Assembly (NCBI GenBank): GCA_034430155.1
Contig: DAOUET010000151.1
Location: 1 to 63,830 of the forward strand
Direction of reading: 5' to 3'
DNA: 63,830 bases
From: DAOUET01 sp034430155
GTDB taxonomy: Bacteria > Chloroflexota > Anaerolineae > Anaerolineales > UBA4823
This document shows positions 1 through 8,257 of this stretch, piece after piece (positions within the stretch are counted from its first letter, which is position 1; the number at the start of each line of letters is the position of its first letter). The position numbers and the translations under genes were made by a program. Under the pieces are notes generated by a model. It was not told where the DNA came from. It was given only the letters and a program-made list of their open reading frames with translations, and searched no databases.

Positions 1-36
1 CGGGCTCTGCGCCCGCCCAACACCCCCACATCTAAC
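1..36. repeat. Right half of a GC-rich palindromic repeat cut by the window edge
   Basis: Bases 1-5 (CGGGC) can pair with 11-15 (GCCCG) around a short loop, and the stretch continues into CCAACACCCCCACATC. This resembles the right arm of the 81-bp palindrome at 6020-6100, which carries GCCCCCCCAAACACCCCCATT. The left arm would lie outside the window. Class of element is inferred. Confidence 0.4.
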
Positions 37-210
37 CTTTTCCAGGGGGATTCCCAAAGATCCAATTATTTTCGATCTCTTTCTACGTCTGCCTGTGTTA
101 TTATTTCCTGAAAGAAATTCGATCCGTATGAGGATAAAATTCGGTGTGGTCATCTAGAATGCCCTTACAGCCTTTTTGGCTCCTCACAAGGCGCTGGATG
201 AGGCAGGGAA

Positions 211-224
211 ACAAGTGAACTTGT
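211..224. promoter_or_regulatory. Perfect short palindrome upstream of the CinA-like gene
   Basis: ACAAGT-GA-ACTTGT lies 47 bases before the start codon at 271. Position and symmetry suit a repressor operator, but no cognate regulator can be named and chance occurrence is possible. A second small inverted repeat (CCTCA...TGAGG) lies at about 182-203. Nothing else is visible in the first 270 bases. Confidence 0.25.
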
Positions 225-270
225 GGTCACCTTATTTCGCTTGACCTATTAATCCAATCTTAGGAGATAA

Positions 271-1413
271 ATGCCTAGCGCTGAGATCATTACGATTGGA
301 ACAGAAATCCTGCTCGGTGAGATCGTCGATACCAATGCCCGTTATATCGCCCGAGCCTTGCGAGATTTAGGCATCGACCTTTACCGCAAAACCACCGTTG
401 GAGATAATGTCAGGCGTATCGCCCAAGCTATCCAGGGCGCTTTGAAACTCTCTGATATCGTCATTACCACCGGAGGGCTTGGGCCAACTGTGGACGATCC
501 CACCCGGGAGGCCATTGCCCTGGCACTGGAGGTGGCTACGGAGTACCGCCCAGAACTGTGGGATCAGATTCTGGCTCGTTTCCTACGTTTCGGTCGCCAA
601 CCCACCGAGAACAACAAACGCCAGGCGTACGTACCTGAGGGGGCCATCCCGGTGGAAAATCCTGTCGGTACTGCCCCGGCTTTCATTATGGAAACCTCAG
701 CTCAGGTCATCGTCTCTCTGCCGGGTGTCCCTCGGGAAATGGAATACCTGATGCAAAATGCGATCTCACCATATTTACGCCAACATTTTTCTCTTACAGG
801 CATCATTAAAGCCCGTGTTCTCCATACCGCTGGCGTTGGCGAATCGCAAATAGACGAGCTTGTCGGTGACCTGGAGACTCTCAGCAATCCCACCGTCGGT
901 TTAGCGGCCCACTCTGGACAGGTGGATGTGCGCATCACTGCCAAAGCCTCCTCGGAATCCGAAGCAGATGTGATGATCCAGGCAGTCGAAGAGCAAGTCC
1001 GCCAGAAATTGGGAAAGTGGATTTACGGGACTGACCAGGATTCCCTGGAAGAGGTGGCTTTGCAGGCGGTCAGAAATAAAGGTTGGACTCTCTCCATTGT
1101 CGAAGCGGGTTTGGGAGGTCATCTCATCCGTCGCCTAGCAGCTCTTCAAGGCCCTTTCCGCGGTGGTGAGGTCCTGGCTGAACGCCCAAATCCTGACGAA
1201 CTAATGGCTTTCACAGAAGGCTACCGCCAGTCGCGCGGTGCTGATGTCGGCTTAGGTGTCGCTATCTATCCCAGCCAAGAAAAACAAGATGTCCATTTTG
1301 TCCTGATTACACCCCTGGGAAAACAGCAATTCACCCGACCATATGGCGGACCACCCGAATACGCCTCCCGCTGGGCGTTGCATCACAGTCTTGATATCAT
1401 CAGGAATTTATGA
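271..1413 (+). CDS. CinA-family protein with a degenerate C-terminal deamidase domain
   Basis: The N-terminal half (residues about 5-170) is the molybdopterin-binding-like domain of CinA. It has GTEILLGEIVDTN near the start and TTGGLGPTVDD at 66-76, the diagnostic loop of this domain, which in CinA carries ADP-ribose pyrophosphatase activity. A linker region follows to about 255, then a C-terminal domain of the nicotinamide-nucleotide amidase type. Where active family members have an ESCTGG motif with the catalytic Ser, this protein has EAGLGG (278-283), so amide hydrolysis is probably lost. Length (380 aa) is slightly short of the usual 400-420. The ATG is preceded by TAGGAGATAA, a good ribosome site. 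The next gene begins 45 bases downstream and may be cotranscribed. Confidence is high for the family; loss of deamidase activity is inference. Confidence 0.85.
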   Translation: MPSAEIITIGTEILLGEIVDTNARYIARALRDLGIDLYRKTTVGDNVRRIAQAIQGALKLSDIVITTGGLGPTVDDPTREAIALALEVATEYRPELWDQILARFLRFGRQPTENNKRQAYVPEGAIPVENPVGTAPAFIMETSAQVIVSLPGVPREMEYLMQNAISPYLRQHFSLTGIIKARVLHTAGVGESQIDELVGDLETLSNPTVGLAAHSGQVDVRITAKASSESEADVMIQAVEEQVRQKLGKWIYGTDQDSLEEVALQAVRNKGWTLSIVEAGLGGHLIRRLAALQGPFRGGEVLAERPNPDELMAFTEGYRQSRGADVGLGVAIYPSQEKQDVHFVLITPLGKQQFTRPYGGPPEYASRWALHHSLDIIRNL

Positions 1414-1458
1414 TGAGGCGACACCAAATGGATAAAACATCCCAGGAAAGGAATTGAT

Positions 1459-3444
1459 GTGATAGAAAAAGCGGATCTGCTCTTCACCAATGCCCTCATC
1501 CTTACGATGGATGAGGAGTTTACCAAATACGAACCCGGAGCCTTGGCTGTCCGGGGTGACAGCATTCTGGCTGTAGGCTCTGAAGTCGACCTGCGTAAAG
1601 TCATCGATGCAAACGAAATCATCGATTGCGGCGGGAAAGTGCTCATGCCGGGTCTGGTTAACGCCCATACTCATGTGCCCATGACGCTCTTGCGCGGGTT
1701 AGCGGACGACTTGCGCTTGGATGTATGGTTGCTGGGATTCATGATGCCGGTTGAGCGGGAGTTCGTATCCCCTGAATTCGTACACCTGGGTACCCTCATA
1801 GGCTGTGCAGAATTGATCCGCTCCGGGGTTACCTGCTTCGCCGACATGTATTATTTTGAAGAGAACGTCGCTCAAGCCACCAGTCAGGCTGGATTGCGAG
1901 CCATCTGCTCCCAAACCGTTCTGAAGTTTCCCGCTCCAGACGCCCACTCTTTTGAAGAATCTCTGGCAGCCGCACGGGATTTTATCCAGCGCTGGAAGGA
2001 TCATCCCTTGATTGTCCCGTCAGTCGCTCCCCACGCTCCTTACACCTGCACTGAAGAAATCCTGCAAGCCACCGCTGCCTTGGCCGTTGAGTTTGATGTA
2101 CCCCTGCATACCCACCTCGCCGAAACTGCCCAAGAAGAGCAAGATTCACGCCAACAGCACGGTATGCCGGTAATTCCTTATGTTAAGAAACAAAATCTAT
2201 TCGACGCTAAGGTTCTGGCAGCTCACTGTGTCCATATTGATAAGGGTGAAATGTACACCCTCCTGCACCATGGCGCCGGTGTCGCCCACAACCCCTCTTC
2301 AAACCTGAAACTAGCTTCGGGAGCTGCTCCTATAACAGAAATGTTGGAGGTTGGCTTGAATGTGGGTATCGGTACCGATGGTCCCGCCTCGAATAATGAC
2401 CTGGATATGTTTGAAGAAGTCCGCCTGGCTGCACTGTTGGCCAAAGGCATCACCGGCAATCCCACCACTATCCCCGCTCCCACCGCGTTAGCCATGGCTA
2501 CTCGTTTGGGAGCCAGAGCCCTCCACCTAGGAAACTTGGCTGGCACACTGGAAAAAGGCAAACGGGCTGATTTGATTACAGTTGACCTCAACCAATTTCA
2601 CAATTCCCCCCGTTTCCACCACAATCCCAATGGTCTGTATGCCCAGTTGGTGTATGCCACCAAATCGTCCGACGTATGCGATGTCATGGTCAATGGACGT
2701 TGGTTAATGCGAGAGCACCAGATCCTGACTATCAATGAAGATGATCTCTTGGCTCAGGCAGAAGAGTATGCCCACCATATTGACACTTTCCTGATCCAGC
2801 GCGAGCAATCCGTGTTGTCCAAGCTCATCGCTATCGGAGGTGCCACCGAAGCGGAAAGTTTCGAAGTCCAGATCAAGGTCCGCATCAGCGATCCTGAACC
2901 ATTGCTAACCACCCTTGAGACTCCGCAGATCGAAATCCTGTACACCAGACACTACCATGAATACGATACCTATTTCAAGTTTGCTGATCCAAACCAGGGG
3001 CGGGTTCGCTACCGTGAGGACGAATACATCGATGAAAATGGGGATGTCAGCCATGTCCGTTATCGCCTCACCCTGATCGGTCCAACCCGAGAACACCATT
3101 TCCCCAGTGACGTATTACTTTCCCGTATCCGTTTTCTAGCCCCAGCTGTTAACAGCCTGCGATTTTATCGTGAATATTTCGACCCAGTTGACGAAGACTA
3201 CATCGAGAAAGACCGTCGGCGTTGGCGCATCCTTTTCCAGGGGACAGAATTTTTTATCAATCTCGATCGTCTCGACCAACCCGCCCTTGGTTACTTCTTA
3301 GAAATAAAGAGCCGGACTTGGAGCCGTCGTGATGCCGAACATAAGGCGCTGGTTGCTGCTAATTTGCTTCGCTTTCTCGGTGCATCTCCTGAGGAAGCGG
3401 TCACACAGGATTATCCGGATCTCTTAGAACAGTCCCTTCATTAG
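1459..3444 (+). CDS. Amidohydrolase (MTA/SAH/adenosine deaminase type) fused to a CYTH domain
   Basis: Residues 1 to about 440 form a metal-dependent amidohydrolase of the MtaD/SsnA group: metal-binding HTH in GLVNAHTHVPM (H70, H72), HTHLAET, LAAHCVH and the GIGTDGPASNNDLDM loop with the catalytic Asp. This group deaminates 5'-methylthioadenosine, S-adenosylhomocysteine or related substrates. Residues about 455-645 form a CYTH (adenylate cyclase/thiamine triphosphatase) tunnel domain: FEVQIKVR in place of the usual ExExK, YDTYF, RVRYRED, RYRLTLIG and GYFLEIKSR, which matches the family's closing strand. The usual second Glu of ExExK is Gln here. The GTG start has AGGAAAGG ahead of it. The family length is normally about 430 aa, so the extra 220 residues are a true fusion in a continuous frame. 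The substrate of either half is not determinable from sequence. Confidence 0.85.
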   Translation: MIEKADLLFTNALILTMDEEFTKYEPGALAVRGDSILAVGSEVDLRKVIDANEIIDCGGKVLMPGLVNAHTHVPMTLLRGLADDLRLDVWLLGFMMPVEREFVSPEFVHLGTLIGCAELIRSGVTCFADMYYFEENVAQATSQAGLRAICSQTVLKFPAPDAHSFEESLAAARDFIQRWKDHPLIVPSVAPHAPYTCTEEILQATAALAVEFDVPLHTHLAETAQEEQDSRQQHGMPVIPYVKKQNLFDAKVLAAHCVHIDKGEMYTLLHHGAGVAHNPSSNLKLASGAAPITEMLEVGLNVGIGTDGPASNNDLDMFEEVRLAALLAKGITGNPTTIPAPTALAMATRLGARALHLGNLAGTLEKGKRADLITVDLNQFHNSPRFHHNPNGLYAQLVYATKSSDVCDVMVNGRWLMREHQILTINEDDLLAQAEEYAHHIDTFLIQREQSVLSKLIAIGGATEAESFEVQIKVRISDPEPLLTTLETPQIEILYTRHYHEYDTYFKFADPNQGRVRYREDEYIDENGDVSHVRYRLTLIGPTREHHFPSDVLLSRIRFLAPAVNSLRFYREYFDPVDEDYIEKDRRRWRILFQGTEFFINLDRLDQPALGYFLEIKSRTWSRRDAEHKALVAANLLRFLGASPEEAVTQDYPDLLEQSLH

Positions 3445-3456
3445 GTAATTCAATCG

Positions 3457-3654
3457 CTACCGCTTACCACCCAACACTTTTTCACCCGTAGGAGCTGGGC
3501 TGCCTCCCGTTGGCTCTCGCCTGACTCCGAAAGATGAATAGTCAATCAGTGGTCGCGGCGCGTTCACCCACACCGATCCATGTCCGCCAGGTCTAATAAT
3601 AAAAACTGTCCCGCTGGTACGCTCTCCATCCCGATGCAACCATAACTGGAGTGG
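3457..3654 (-). pseudogene. Remnant of an RskA-type anti-sigma factor C-terminal domain
   Basis: Read leftward, this stretch encodes PLQLWLHRDG, then GTVFIIRPGGHGSVWV, NAPRPLIDYSSFGV and EPTGGSPAPTGEKVLGG, ending at a TAG (3457-3459). The order LW...DG, APRPL..Y..FGV, EP.GGSPAPTG is the hallmark ending of the periplasmic RskA domain of anti-sigma-K-like factors. Upstream of about 3654 the frame loses resemblance and meets a TAA just before the inositol-phosphatase-family start. There is no zinc-binding anti-sigma N-terminus, no membrane segment and no neighbouring ECF sigma factor gene. It is therefore a decayed tail, not a functional gene. An ATG-initiated 60-codon frame exists (3639) but has no ribosome site. 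This fills the 298-base gap between genes. Confidence 0.6.
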
Positions 3655-3727
3655 AAATGCTATTGAAGAAATTACTGAATACTGGATTCTTGCATCCTGT
3701 CTGCGAATAAATATTTTCCAGCACCTA

Positions 3728-3736
3728 TGTTAAAAT
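3728..3736 (+). promoter_or_regulatory. Extended -10 element placed for a leaderless transcript
   Basis: TGtTAAAAT (TG at 3728-3729, hexamer 3731-3736) ends only 6 bases before the ATG at 3743, with no ribosome site between. A start point at the usual 6-8 bases downstream would fall on the start codon. No good -35 is seen. Confidence 0.45.
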
Positions 3737-3742
3737 CCACCC

Positions 3743-4552
3743 ATGACAACGACTTTACAATTTACTACGATACTTGCTCACCAGGTAGGTGAGCTTCTAC
3801 ACCAGTTCTATTCACCTCAGGGAACTCCTACCGATTTTAAAGCAGATCGATCGGTAGTCACTGAAGCTGATCTTGCCGCCGACCGCATGATCGCCAAACA
3901 TCTCAAGAAAAACTACCCCAATGACGGTTTGATAAGTGAGGAAACCCATCCTGCTTACCTGCTTGATCACGAAAATTTTAGAAATCCTCCAGAACCCATT
4001 GGACTGTGGGTTGTCGATCCCTTAGATGGCACGACCAATTTCAGCCTCGGGTTACACTATTGGGGTGTCTCCATCGCTCGACTGGTAAACGGTTGGCCAG
4101 ATATTGCGGTTCTCTATTTCCCTCTCCTTGATGAGTTGTACACAGCTCAAAAAGGCGCAGGGGCTTACCTTAACGGAGACCCCTTGCAGGTCAAGCCTCC
4201 CCAGGAAAGCCGCATCAGCTTCTTCGCATGCTGTTCCCGCACTTTCCGTCGTTACGATGTCAGTATTCAATACAAAGCTCGTATATTGGGATGCGCTTCC
4301 TATACATTTTGCACGGTGGCGCGTGGTATCGCCTTACTGGGTTTCGAATCTACCGCAAAAATCTGGGACTTCGCAGGCGGGTGGTTGCTCCTTCAAGAAG
4401 CCGGGGGGGTAATGGAAACATTGGATAATACCCAACCTTTCCCCTTGGTACCGCATCGCGATTACAGCCAGATAAACTTCCCCGTTATTGCAGCTGCGAC
4501 TGCCGATTTGGCACTCAAGGCGCATGATCAAATCCGACCAAAAGCAAGTTAG
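3743..4552 (+). CDS. Inositol monophosphatase-family phosphatase
   Basis: Li-sensitive Mg-dependent phosphatase family (inositol monophosphatase/fructose-1,6-bisphosphatase-like/CysQ). Visible metal-site motifs in order are VTEADLAADR (about 39-48), GLISEETHP (Glu pair), WVVDPLDGTTNF (about 93-104, the family signature DPxDGTTN) and IWDFAGGWLLLQEAGG (second signature WDxAG). Length of 269 aa is typical. It is cytosolic with no signal peptide. The exact substrate (myo-inositol-1-phosphate, FBP, PAP or a nucleotide) cannot be told from the sequence. The start is fixed by the N-terminus and by the -10 box just upstream; there is no Shine-Dalgarno sequence. It converges on purB. Confidence 0.9.
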   Translation: MTTTLQFTTILAHQVGELLHQFYSPQGTPTDFKADRSVVTEADLAADRMIAKHLKKNYPNDGLISEETHPAYLLDHENFRNPPEPIGLWVVDPLDGTTNFSLGLHYWGVSIARLVNGWPDIAVLYFPLLDELYTAQKGAGAYLNGDPLQVKPPQESRISFFACCSRTFRRYDVSIQYKARILGCASYTFCTVARGIALLGFESTAKIWDFAGGWLLLQEAGGVMETLDNTQPFPLVPHRDYSQINFPVIAAATADLALKAHDQIRPKAS

Positions 4553-4582
4553 TAATCTCAGGGAGATAGCATCAGCTGGCTC

Positions 4583-5971
4583 TCAAGCTGTAAGTTGCTG
4601 AATTCTCTTTGCTAGCAGGCGCGCTCGCTCGGCTGCATTTCCGGTGTGATGGCTGATCTCCATTAAGTCGCGTAGCTCTGGCTCGTCCAAATACCTGCGG
4701 AATTGTGGCTCCTGGCAAATCCCTTCAATGATGGGGTTTTCCTGCCCTGCTTGAACAGCCTCCCAGGCCTGCATTGCCAATTGCCTCAGGCGTTCATGGA
4801 TCACCTGGCGATCAGCTCCTGCTTTACTCAAAGCCATCAGCACCCGCTCCATAGCTGCAAACGGACCGTAGATAGAGATATTGCGCACCAAAGCGCTCTT
4901 ATCCACCTGCAACCCATCCACAATTCGAAGGGCTGTAATTAATAATTCATCTGTGGTCAAAAAAGACTCTGGCAATAGCGACCTGCGATTCGCCGAGTCA
5001 TCCAGAGTTCTTTCAAGCAGCGAGTGAGCTGCGTTATCCCATGCCAGCCTGGGCATTTGAGCCAGAGCACGCCCCAACGAATTGATTTTCTCAGCATTGA
5101 CTGGATTTCGCTTGAACGGCATAGCCGATGACCCCACCTGTTTGCTGCCAAAGGGTTCGTAAATCTCCCCGATGGAAGGAGATTGCAACACCCTTAGATC
5201 GAAAGCAAACTTGTAGAGTGAGCTCCCCAAACCTGCCAGAGCGCTTAATATCAGATATTCTTGCCTGCGCGGGTAAGTTTGTGTAGTAATCGGATAGAAA
5301 GGCAGGTCGAGCACCGCTGCCAATTGCTGCTCGAAGGCATCCAATCGATCCACCCCGATCAAATCGGCATATGAAGCCCCCGTCCCCACTGCGCCTGTAA
5401 ATCCTTTGCCCCTCACTTGACTACCGACATGACTTATATTTTCCCAATCTGAAAGCAAATCCTGGGCGTATTGGGCTAAGCGATACCCCAATGTGGAGGG
5501 TTCAGCTGGCTGCAGGTGAGTATAAGCGATGATGGGTTGATCCGCCCATCGCAGGATTTTCTCAGCGAAGAGTGCTAGCAGCTTGCCAAGCTTTGCGACG
5601 ATAATATCCAAAGATTGTCGCATTCGCAGAGCATCAGCGTTATCCTCTATATCCATGGAGGTTGCCCCAAGGTGCAAGGCGCCGCCCCCGACAGGGCACT
5701 GCTCTGCGAAGACTTTCAGTTCTGCCATCAGGTCGTGTTGGATTTCAGCCTCTATCTCTAATGCGCGCTGCACATCCACATCATTCCGATGAGCGCGTAG
5801 ATCATCTACCTGCTCTGATTGCAAAATGCCGAACTCCGCCTCTACAGTTGCCAGGGATACCCAAACACGTCGCCACAGCCGGCGCTTATTCACCTCGCTC
5901 CAGATTTGCCGCATTTCGGTTGATCCATACCGCCAAGTGAAAGGGGAAAGGTAATTCTCGAAATCAGTCAT
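4583..5971 (-). CDS. purB: Adenylosuccinate lyase
   Basis: Fumarase/aspartase superfamily enzyme acting twice in purine synthesis (SAICAR to AICAR, adenylosuccinate to AMP). Seen: GATSMDIEDNADALRM near 102 (GATSxDI, substrate site), THLQPAEPSTLGYRLAQ (about 150-166, catalytic His), and the superfamily signature SSAMPFKRNPVNAE near 280 with the flexible catalytic Ser loop. Length of 462 aa is normal. It is transcribed leftward. Upstream, TAGGAT lies 5 bases before the ATG without a Shine-Dalgarno sequence, again suggesting a short or absent leader. The palindromic repeat at 6020-6100 lies 48 bases upstream of the start. Confidence 0.95.
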   Translation of the reverse strand: MTDFENYLSPFTWRYGSTEMRQIWSEVNKRRLWRRVWVSLATVEAEFGILQSEQVDDLRAHRNDVDVQRALEIEAEIQHDLMAELKVFAEQCPVGGGALHLGATSMDIEDNADALRMRQSLDIIVAKLGKLLALFAEKILRWADQPIIAYTHLQPAEPSTLGYRLAQYAQDLLSDWENISHVGSQVRGKGFTGAVGTGASYADLIGVDRLDAFEQQLAAVLDLPFYPITTQTYPRRQEYLILSALAGLGSSLYKFAFDLRVLQSPSIGEIYEPFGSKQVGSSAMPFKRNPVNAEKINSLGRALAQMPRLAWDNAAHSLLERTLDDSANRRSLLPESFLTTDELLITALRIVDGLQVDKSALVRNISIYGPFAAMERVLMALSKAGADRQVIHERLRQLAMQAWEAVQAGQENPIIEGICQEPQFRRYLDEPELRDLMEISHHTGNAAERARLLAKRIQQLTA

Positions 5972-6019
5972 ATGCTATCCTAAAAGGCTCATATCCGGTT
6001 ATTTGATTTAAATTAGTAG

Positions 6020-6100
6020 TTACGCAGTTCAGGGGAGAATGGGGGTGTTTTGGCGGGCGTTGCCCCCCCAAACACCCCCATTCTCCCACCAACTGCGTAA
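6020..6100. repeat. 81-bp palindromic element (MITE/REP-like)
   Basis: Terminal inverted repeats TTACGCAGTT (6020-6029) and AACTGCGTAA (6091-6100) enclose an 18-bp perfect arm pair, 6033-6050 (GGGAGAATGGGGGTGTTT) and 6070-6087. The centre (6052-6069) is a G-rich/C-rich near-palindrome. It lies between the divergent purB and kinase genes and has no coding potential. The terminal repeats resemble those of a non-autonomous transposable element. No clear target duplication is seen (flanks GTAG and GTCC). Confidence 0.75.
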
Positions 6101-6302
6101 GTCCTATAAATTATACTGAGCGATGGTCAAATTGAGTAGATAGAATGAAACCATAAACCGACATTCCTGCTCCTGTCGTAAAGGTTATACATACCAACCC
6201 CACCTGAAAGTAGGGTGTATGTCATTTCTGGGGCAAACGGGGATTGGGAGCAGGTTGTAAACTCGCCCCCAATTCGATCTGCACTCCTAACAGTATTATT
6301 AT
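6101..6302. other. Non-coding stretch between the repeat and the kinase promoter
   Basis: No convincing gene is present. A leftward 63-codon frame (6127-6318) resembles nothing recognisable, has no ribosome site and overlaps the kinase promoter, so it is treated as chance. Confidence 0.5.
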
Positions 6303-6331
6303 TTGCATAATCGTTCATTGCTGGCTATAAT
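6303..6331 (+). promoter_or_regulatory. Sigma-70-type promoter of the kinase/phosphatase operon
   Basis: TTGCAT (6303-6308), a 17-base spacer, then TATAAT (6326-6331). Transcription would begin near 6338 and leave a leader of about 40 bases before the proposed CTG start at 6377. Confidence 0.6.
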
Positions 6332-6376
6332 GATGAACGTATTTCTATTGATAACAAGTAGCCAGAGAGGTCGTAT

Positions 6377-8257
6377 CTGAAAACCAAGCGAATCGAGCCA
6401 GACCAGGAAAACCAAAGAGAGACAGACGGTCAACTTCAATCAGGAGCAATACTCTCTAACCGCTACCTTATCCAGGAAGCAATCGGGGTGGGTGGCATGG
6501 GATCGGTTTACCGCGCCAGAGACCTGCATTTCCCCAATGTTGTCAAGCTGGTCGCTGTAAAAGAAATGATCAACCACGCCCGTGACCCGTTGGTCCGGGA
6601 AACCATTGTGCAAAACTTTGAACGAGAAGCTAACATCTTAGCCACCTTATCTCATCCGGCGATTCCTCGGATATACGACTATTTCACTCAAAACGAACGT
6701 TCATACCTCATCTTGGAGTTCATCCACGGCAAGGATCTTGAGACCAATTTGAACGATAATCCCGGGGTCTTTACAGAGGAACAGGTCATTGCCTGGGCGA
6801 TCGAGCTCTGCGATGTGTTGCAGTACTTGCACACCCACCAACCGGAGCCGATTATCTTCCGGGATATGAAGCCTTCCAATGTAATGATAAACCAGCATAA
6901 TCACGTCGTGTTGATCGATTTCGGTATAGCCAAACATTTCCAACAGGGCGAAAAAGGCACCATGATCGGCACAGAGGGATACTCTCCACCCGAACAATAT
7001 CGAGGAGAGGCGACTACACTAGCAGATATTTATGCGATGGGAGCCACCTTACACCATTTGCTCACTCGACGAGACCCTCGCCTGGAGCCTCCGTTCTCCT
7101 TTGGAGAGCGCCCAATTCGTCAAATAAATCCTCAAATCTCTCCTGAATTAGATGACTTCATCATCACCAGCCTGCAATATGACCCCGAAGATCGTTTTAA
7201 GAGTGCTGAGGCGATGAAAGAAGCCTTGCTGAAAGTCGCCCATGAAACCGGCACATTACCCAGGCGACCTGTTTCAACCGCCAGGATCAATATAACCAGC
7301 AGCATAAAACCTCTGTGGTACTTCAAATGCGAAGACGAAATCAGGGGCACTTCTCAATTTTTCCAGGGTGTGCTCTACGTAGGCTCTTATGATAACAATT
7401 TATACGCTCTAAAAGCTAGCAGTGGAGAATTCATTTGGAAGTACCCGACGGATGGAGGCATCGTCAGCAAACCGGCCATCGCTGATGGTAAAGTCTATTT
7501 TGGCTCCGAGGATCACCGTTTGCATGTGATTTCTGCCAACTCTGGTAATATTATTTGGACCTACTATACTGACGGGCCAATACGGTCTTCTCCCCATCTC
7601 GCGGAGGGTCACATATTCATCGGATCAGACGACGGTTATTTACACGCGGTCAATATGATCAGTGGGCGTCAGGTTTGGAAAACCGAAACCGGCGCGGCTA
7701 TCCGGTCTACACCTCTAGTCAGCCACGAATCAATCTTTTTCGGAACGGAAGCTGGCGACTTCTACTGCCTTGATTATCGCGGCGAGATTAAATGGCGATT
7801 TAAAGCCAAGCGATCCATTACCTCTTCCCCAGTAACTGAGGAGGGCGTCATCTATTTTACATCCCTTGACTCAACCCTATATGCCATGGAAGCTAAAACA
7901 GGTTGGGTCATTTGGCGCTTTCGCATGGATCGAGGCTCCATCTCTACCCCTTTCATTACCAGTGGTCGTATCTTTACAGGAGCAATTGACGGTCAAATTT
8001 ATTGTATCGACGCCCACTCTTCTAAGGAAATTTGGCGTTTCCCGACTGATCACCAAGTCACGGGCTCTCCTATGGTTTACAACGATTCCCTTTACTGTGG
8101 TTCGGTTGATGGCAATTTATATTGTTTAGATTATCAAACTGGTCGTCTGCGCTGGAAATATCTCACCGGAGGACCCATCACCTCCACACCCGTTGCCGAT
8201 GATAACCTCGTTTTTATCGGGTCAACCGACCATAACCTTTACGCATTTTCAGCTTGA
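6377..8257 (+). CDS. Ser/Thr protein kinase with C-terminal PQQ-type beta-propeller, apparent CTG start
   Basis: The kinase domain occupies roughly residues 28-290: Gly loop IGVGGMGSVYRARD, VAVKEM (ATP Lys), FRDMKPSNVM (catalytic loop, Phe for the usual His), LIDFGIAKHF (DFG) and YSPPEQYRGEATTLADIYAMG. From about 310 to the end are seven or so repeats of the pattern yvGSxDxxLYAL...G..iWk, a PQQ-like propeller presumably sensing a ligand or partner. There is no membrane segment, so it should be cytosolic. The first ATG/GTG in frame is GTG 6488, but that would cut through the Gly loop. The frame is open back to 6362, where residues ending SNRYLIQEAIG match kinase N-termini. The only plausible initiator is CTG 6377, with AGAGAGG six bases before it. 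First gene of a signalling operon. Confidence 0.85.
   Translation: MKTKRIEPDQENQRETDGQLQSGAILSNRYLIQEAIGVGGMGSVYRARDLHFPNVVKLVAVKEMINHARDPLVRETIVQNFEREANILATLSHPAIPRIYDYFTQNERSYLILEFIHGKDLETNLNDNPGVFTEEQVIAWAIELCDVLQYLHTHQPEPIIFRDMKPSNVMINQHNHVVLIDFGIAKHFQQGEKGTMIGTEGYSPPEQYRGEATTLADIYAMGATLHHLLTRRDPRLEPPFSFGERPIRQINPQISPELDDFIITSLQYDPEDRFKSAEAMKEALLKVAHETGTLPRRPVSTARINITSSIKPLWYFKCEDEIRGTSQFFQGVLYVGSYDNNLYALKASSGEFIWKYPTDGGIVSKPAIADGKVYFGSEDHRLHVISANSGNIIWTYYTDGPIRSSPHLAEGHIFIGSDDGYLHAVNMISGRQVWKTETGAAIRSTPLVSHESIFFGTEAGDFYCLDYRGEIKWRFKAKRSITSSPVTEEGVIYFTSLDSTLYAMEAKTGWVIWRFRMDRGSISTPFITSGRIFTGAIDGQIYCIDAHSSKEIWRFPTDHQVTGSPMVYNDSLYCGSVDGNLYCLDYQTGRLRWKYLTGGPITSTPVADDNLVFIGSTDHNLYAFSA

Noticed and set aside
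3457..3639. Intact small protein gene
   Set aside because: The frame matches only the tail of an RskA domain and lacks N-terminal parts, so it was called a remnant.
6127..6318. Leftward 63-codon open frame between purB and the kinase
   Set aside because: No recognisable similarity or ribosome site, and it runs across the kinase promoter.
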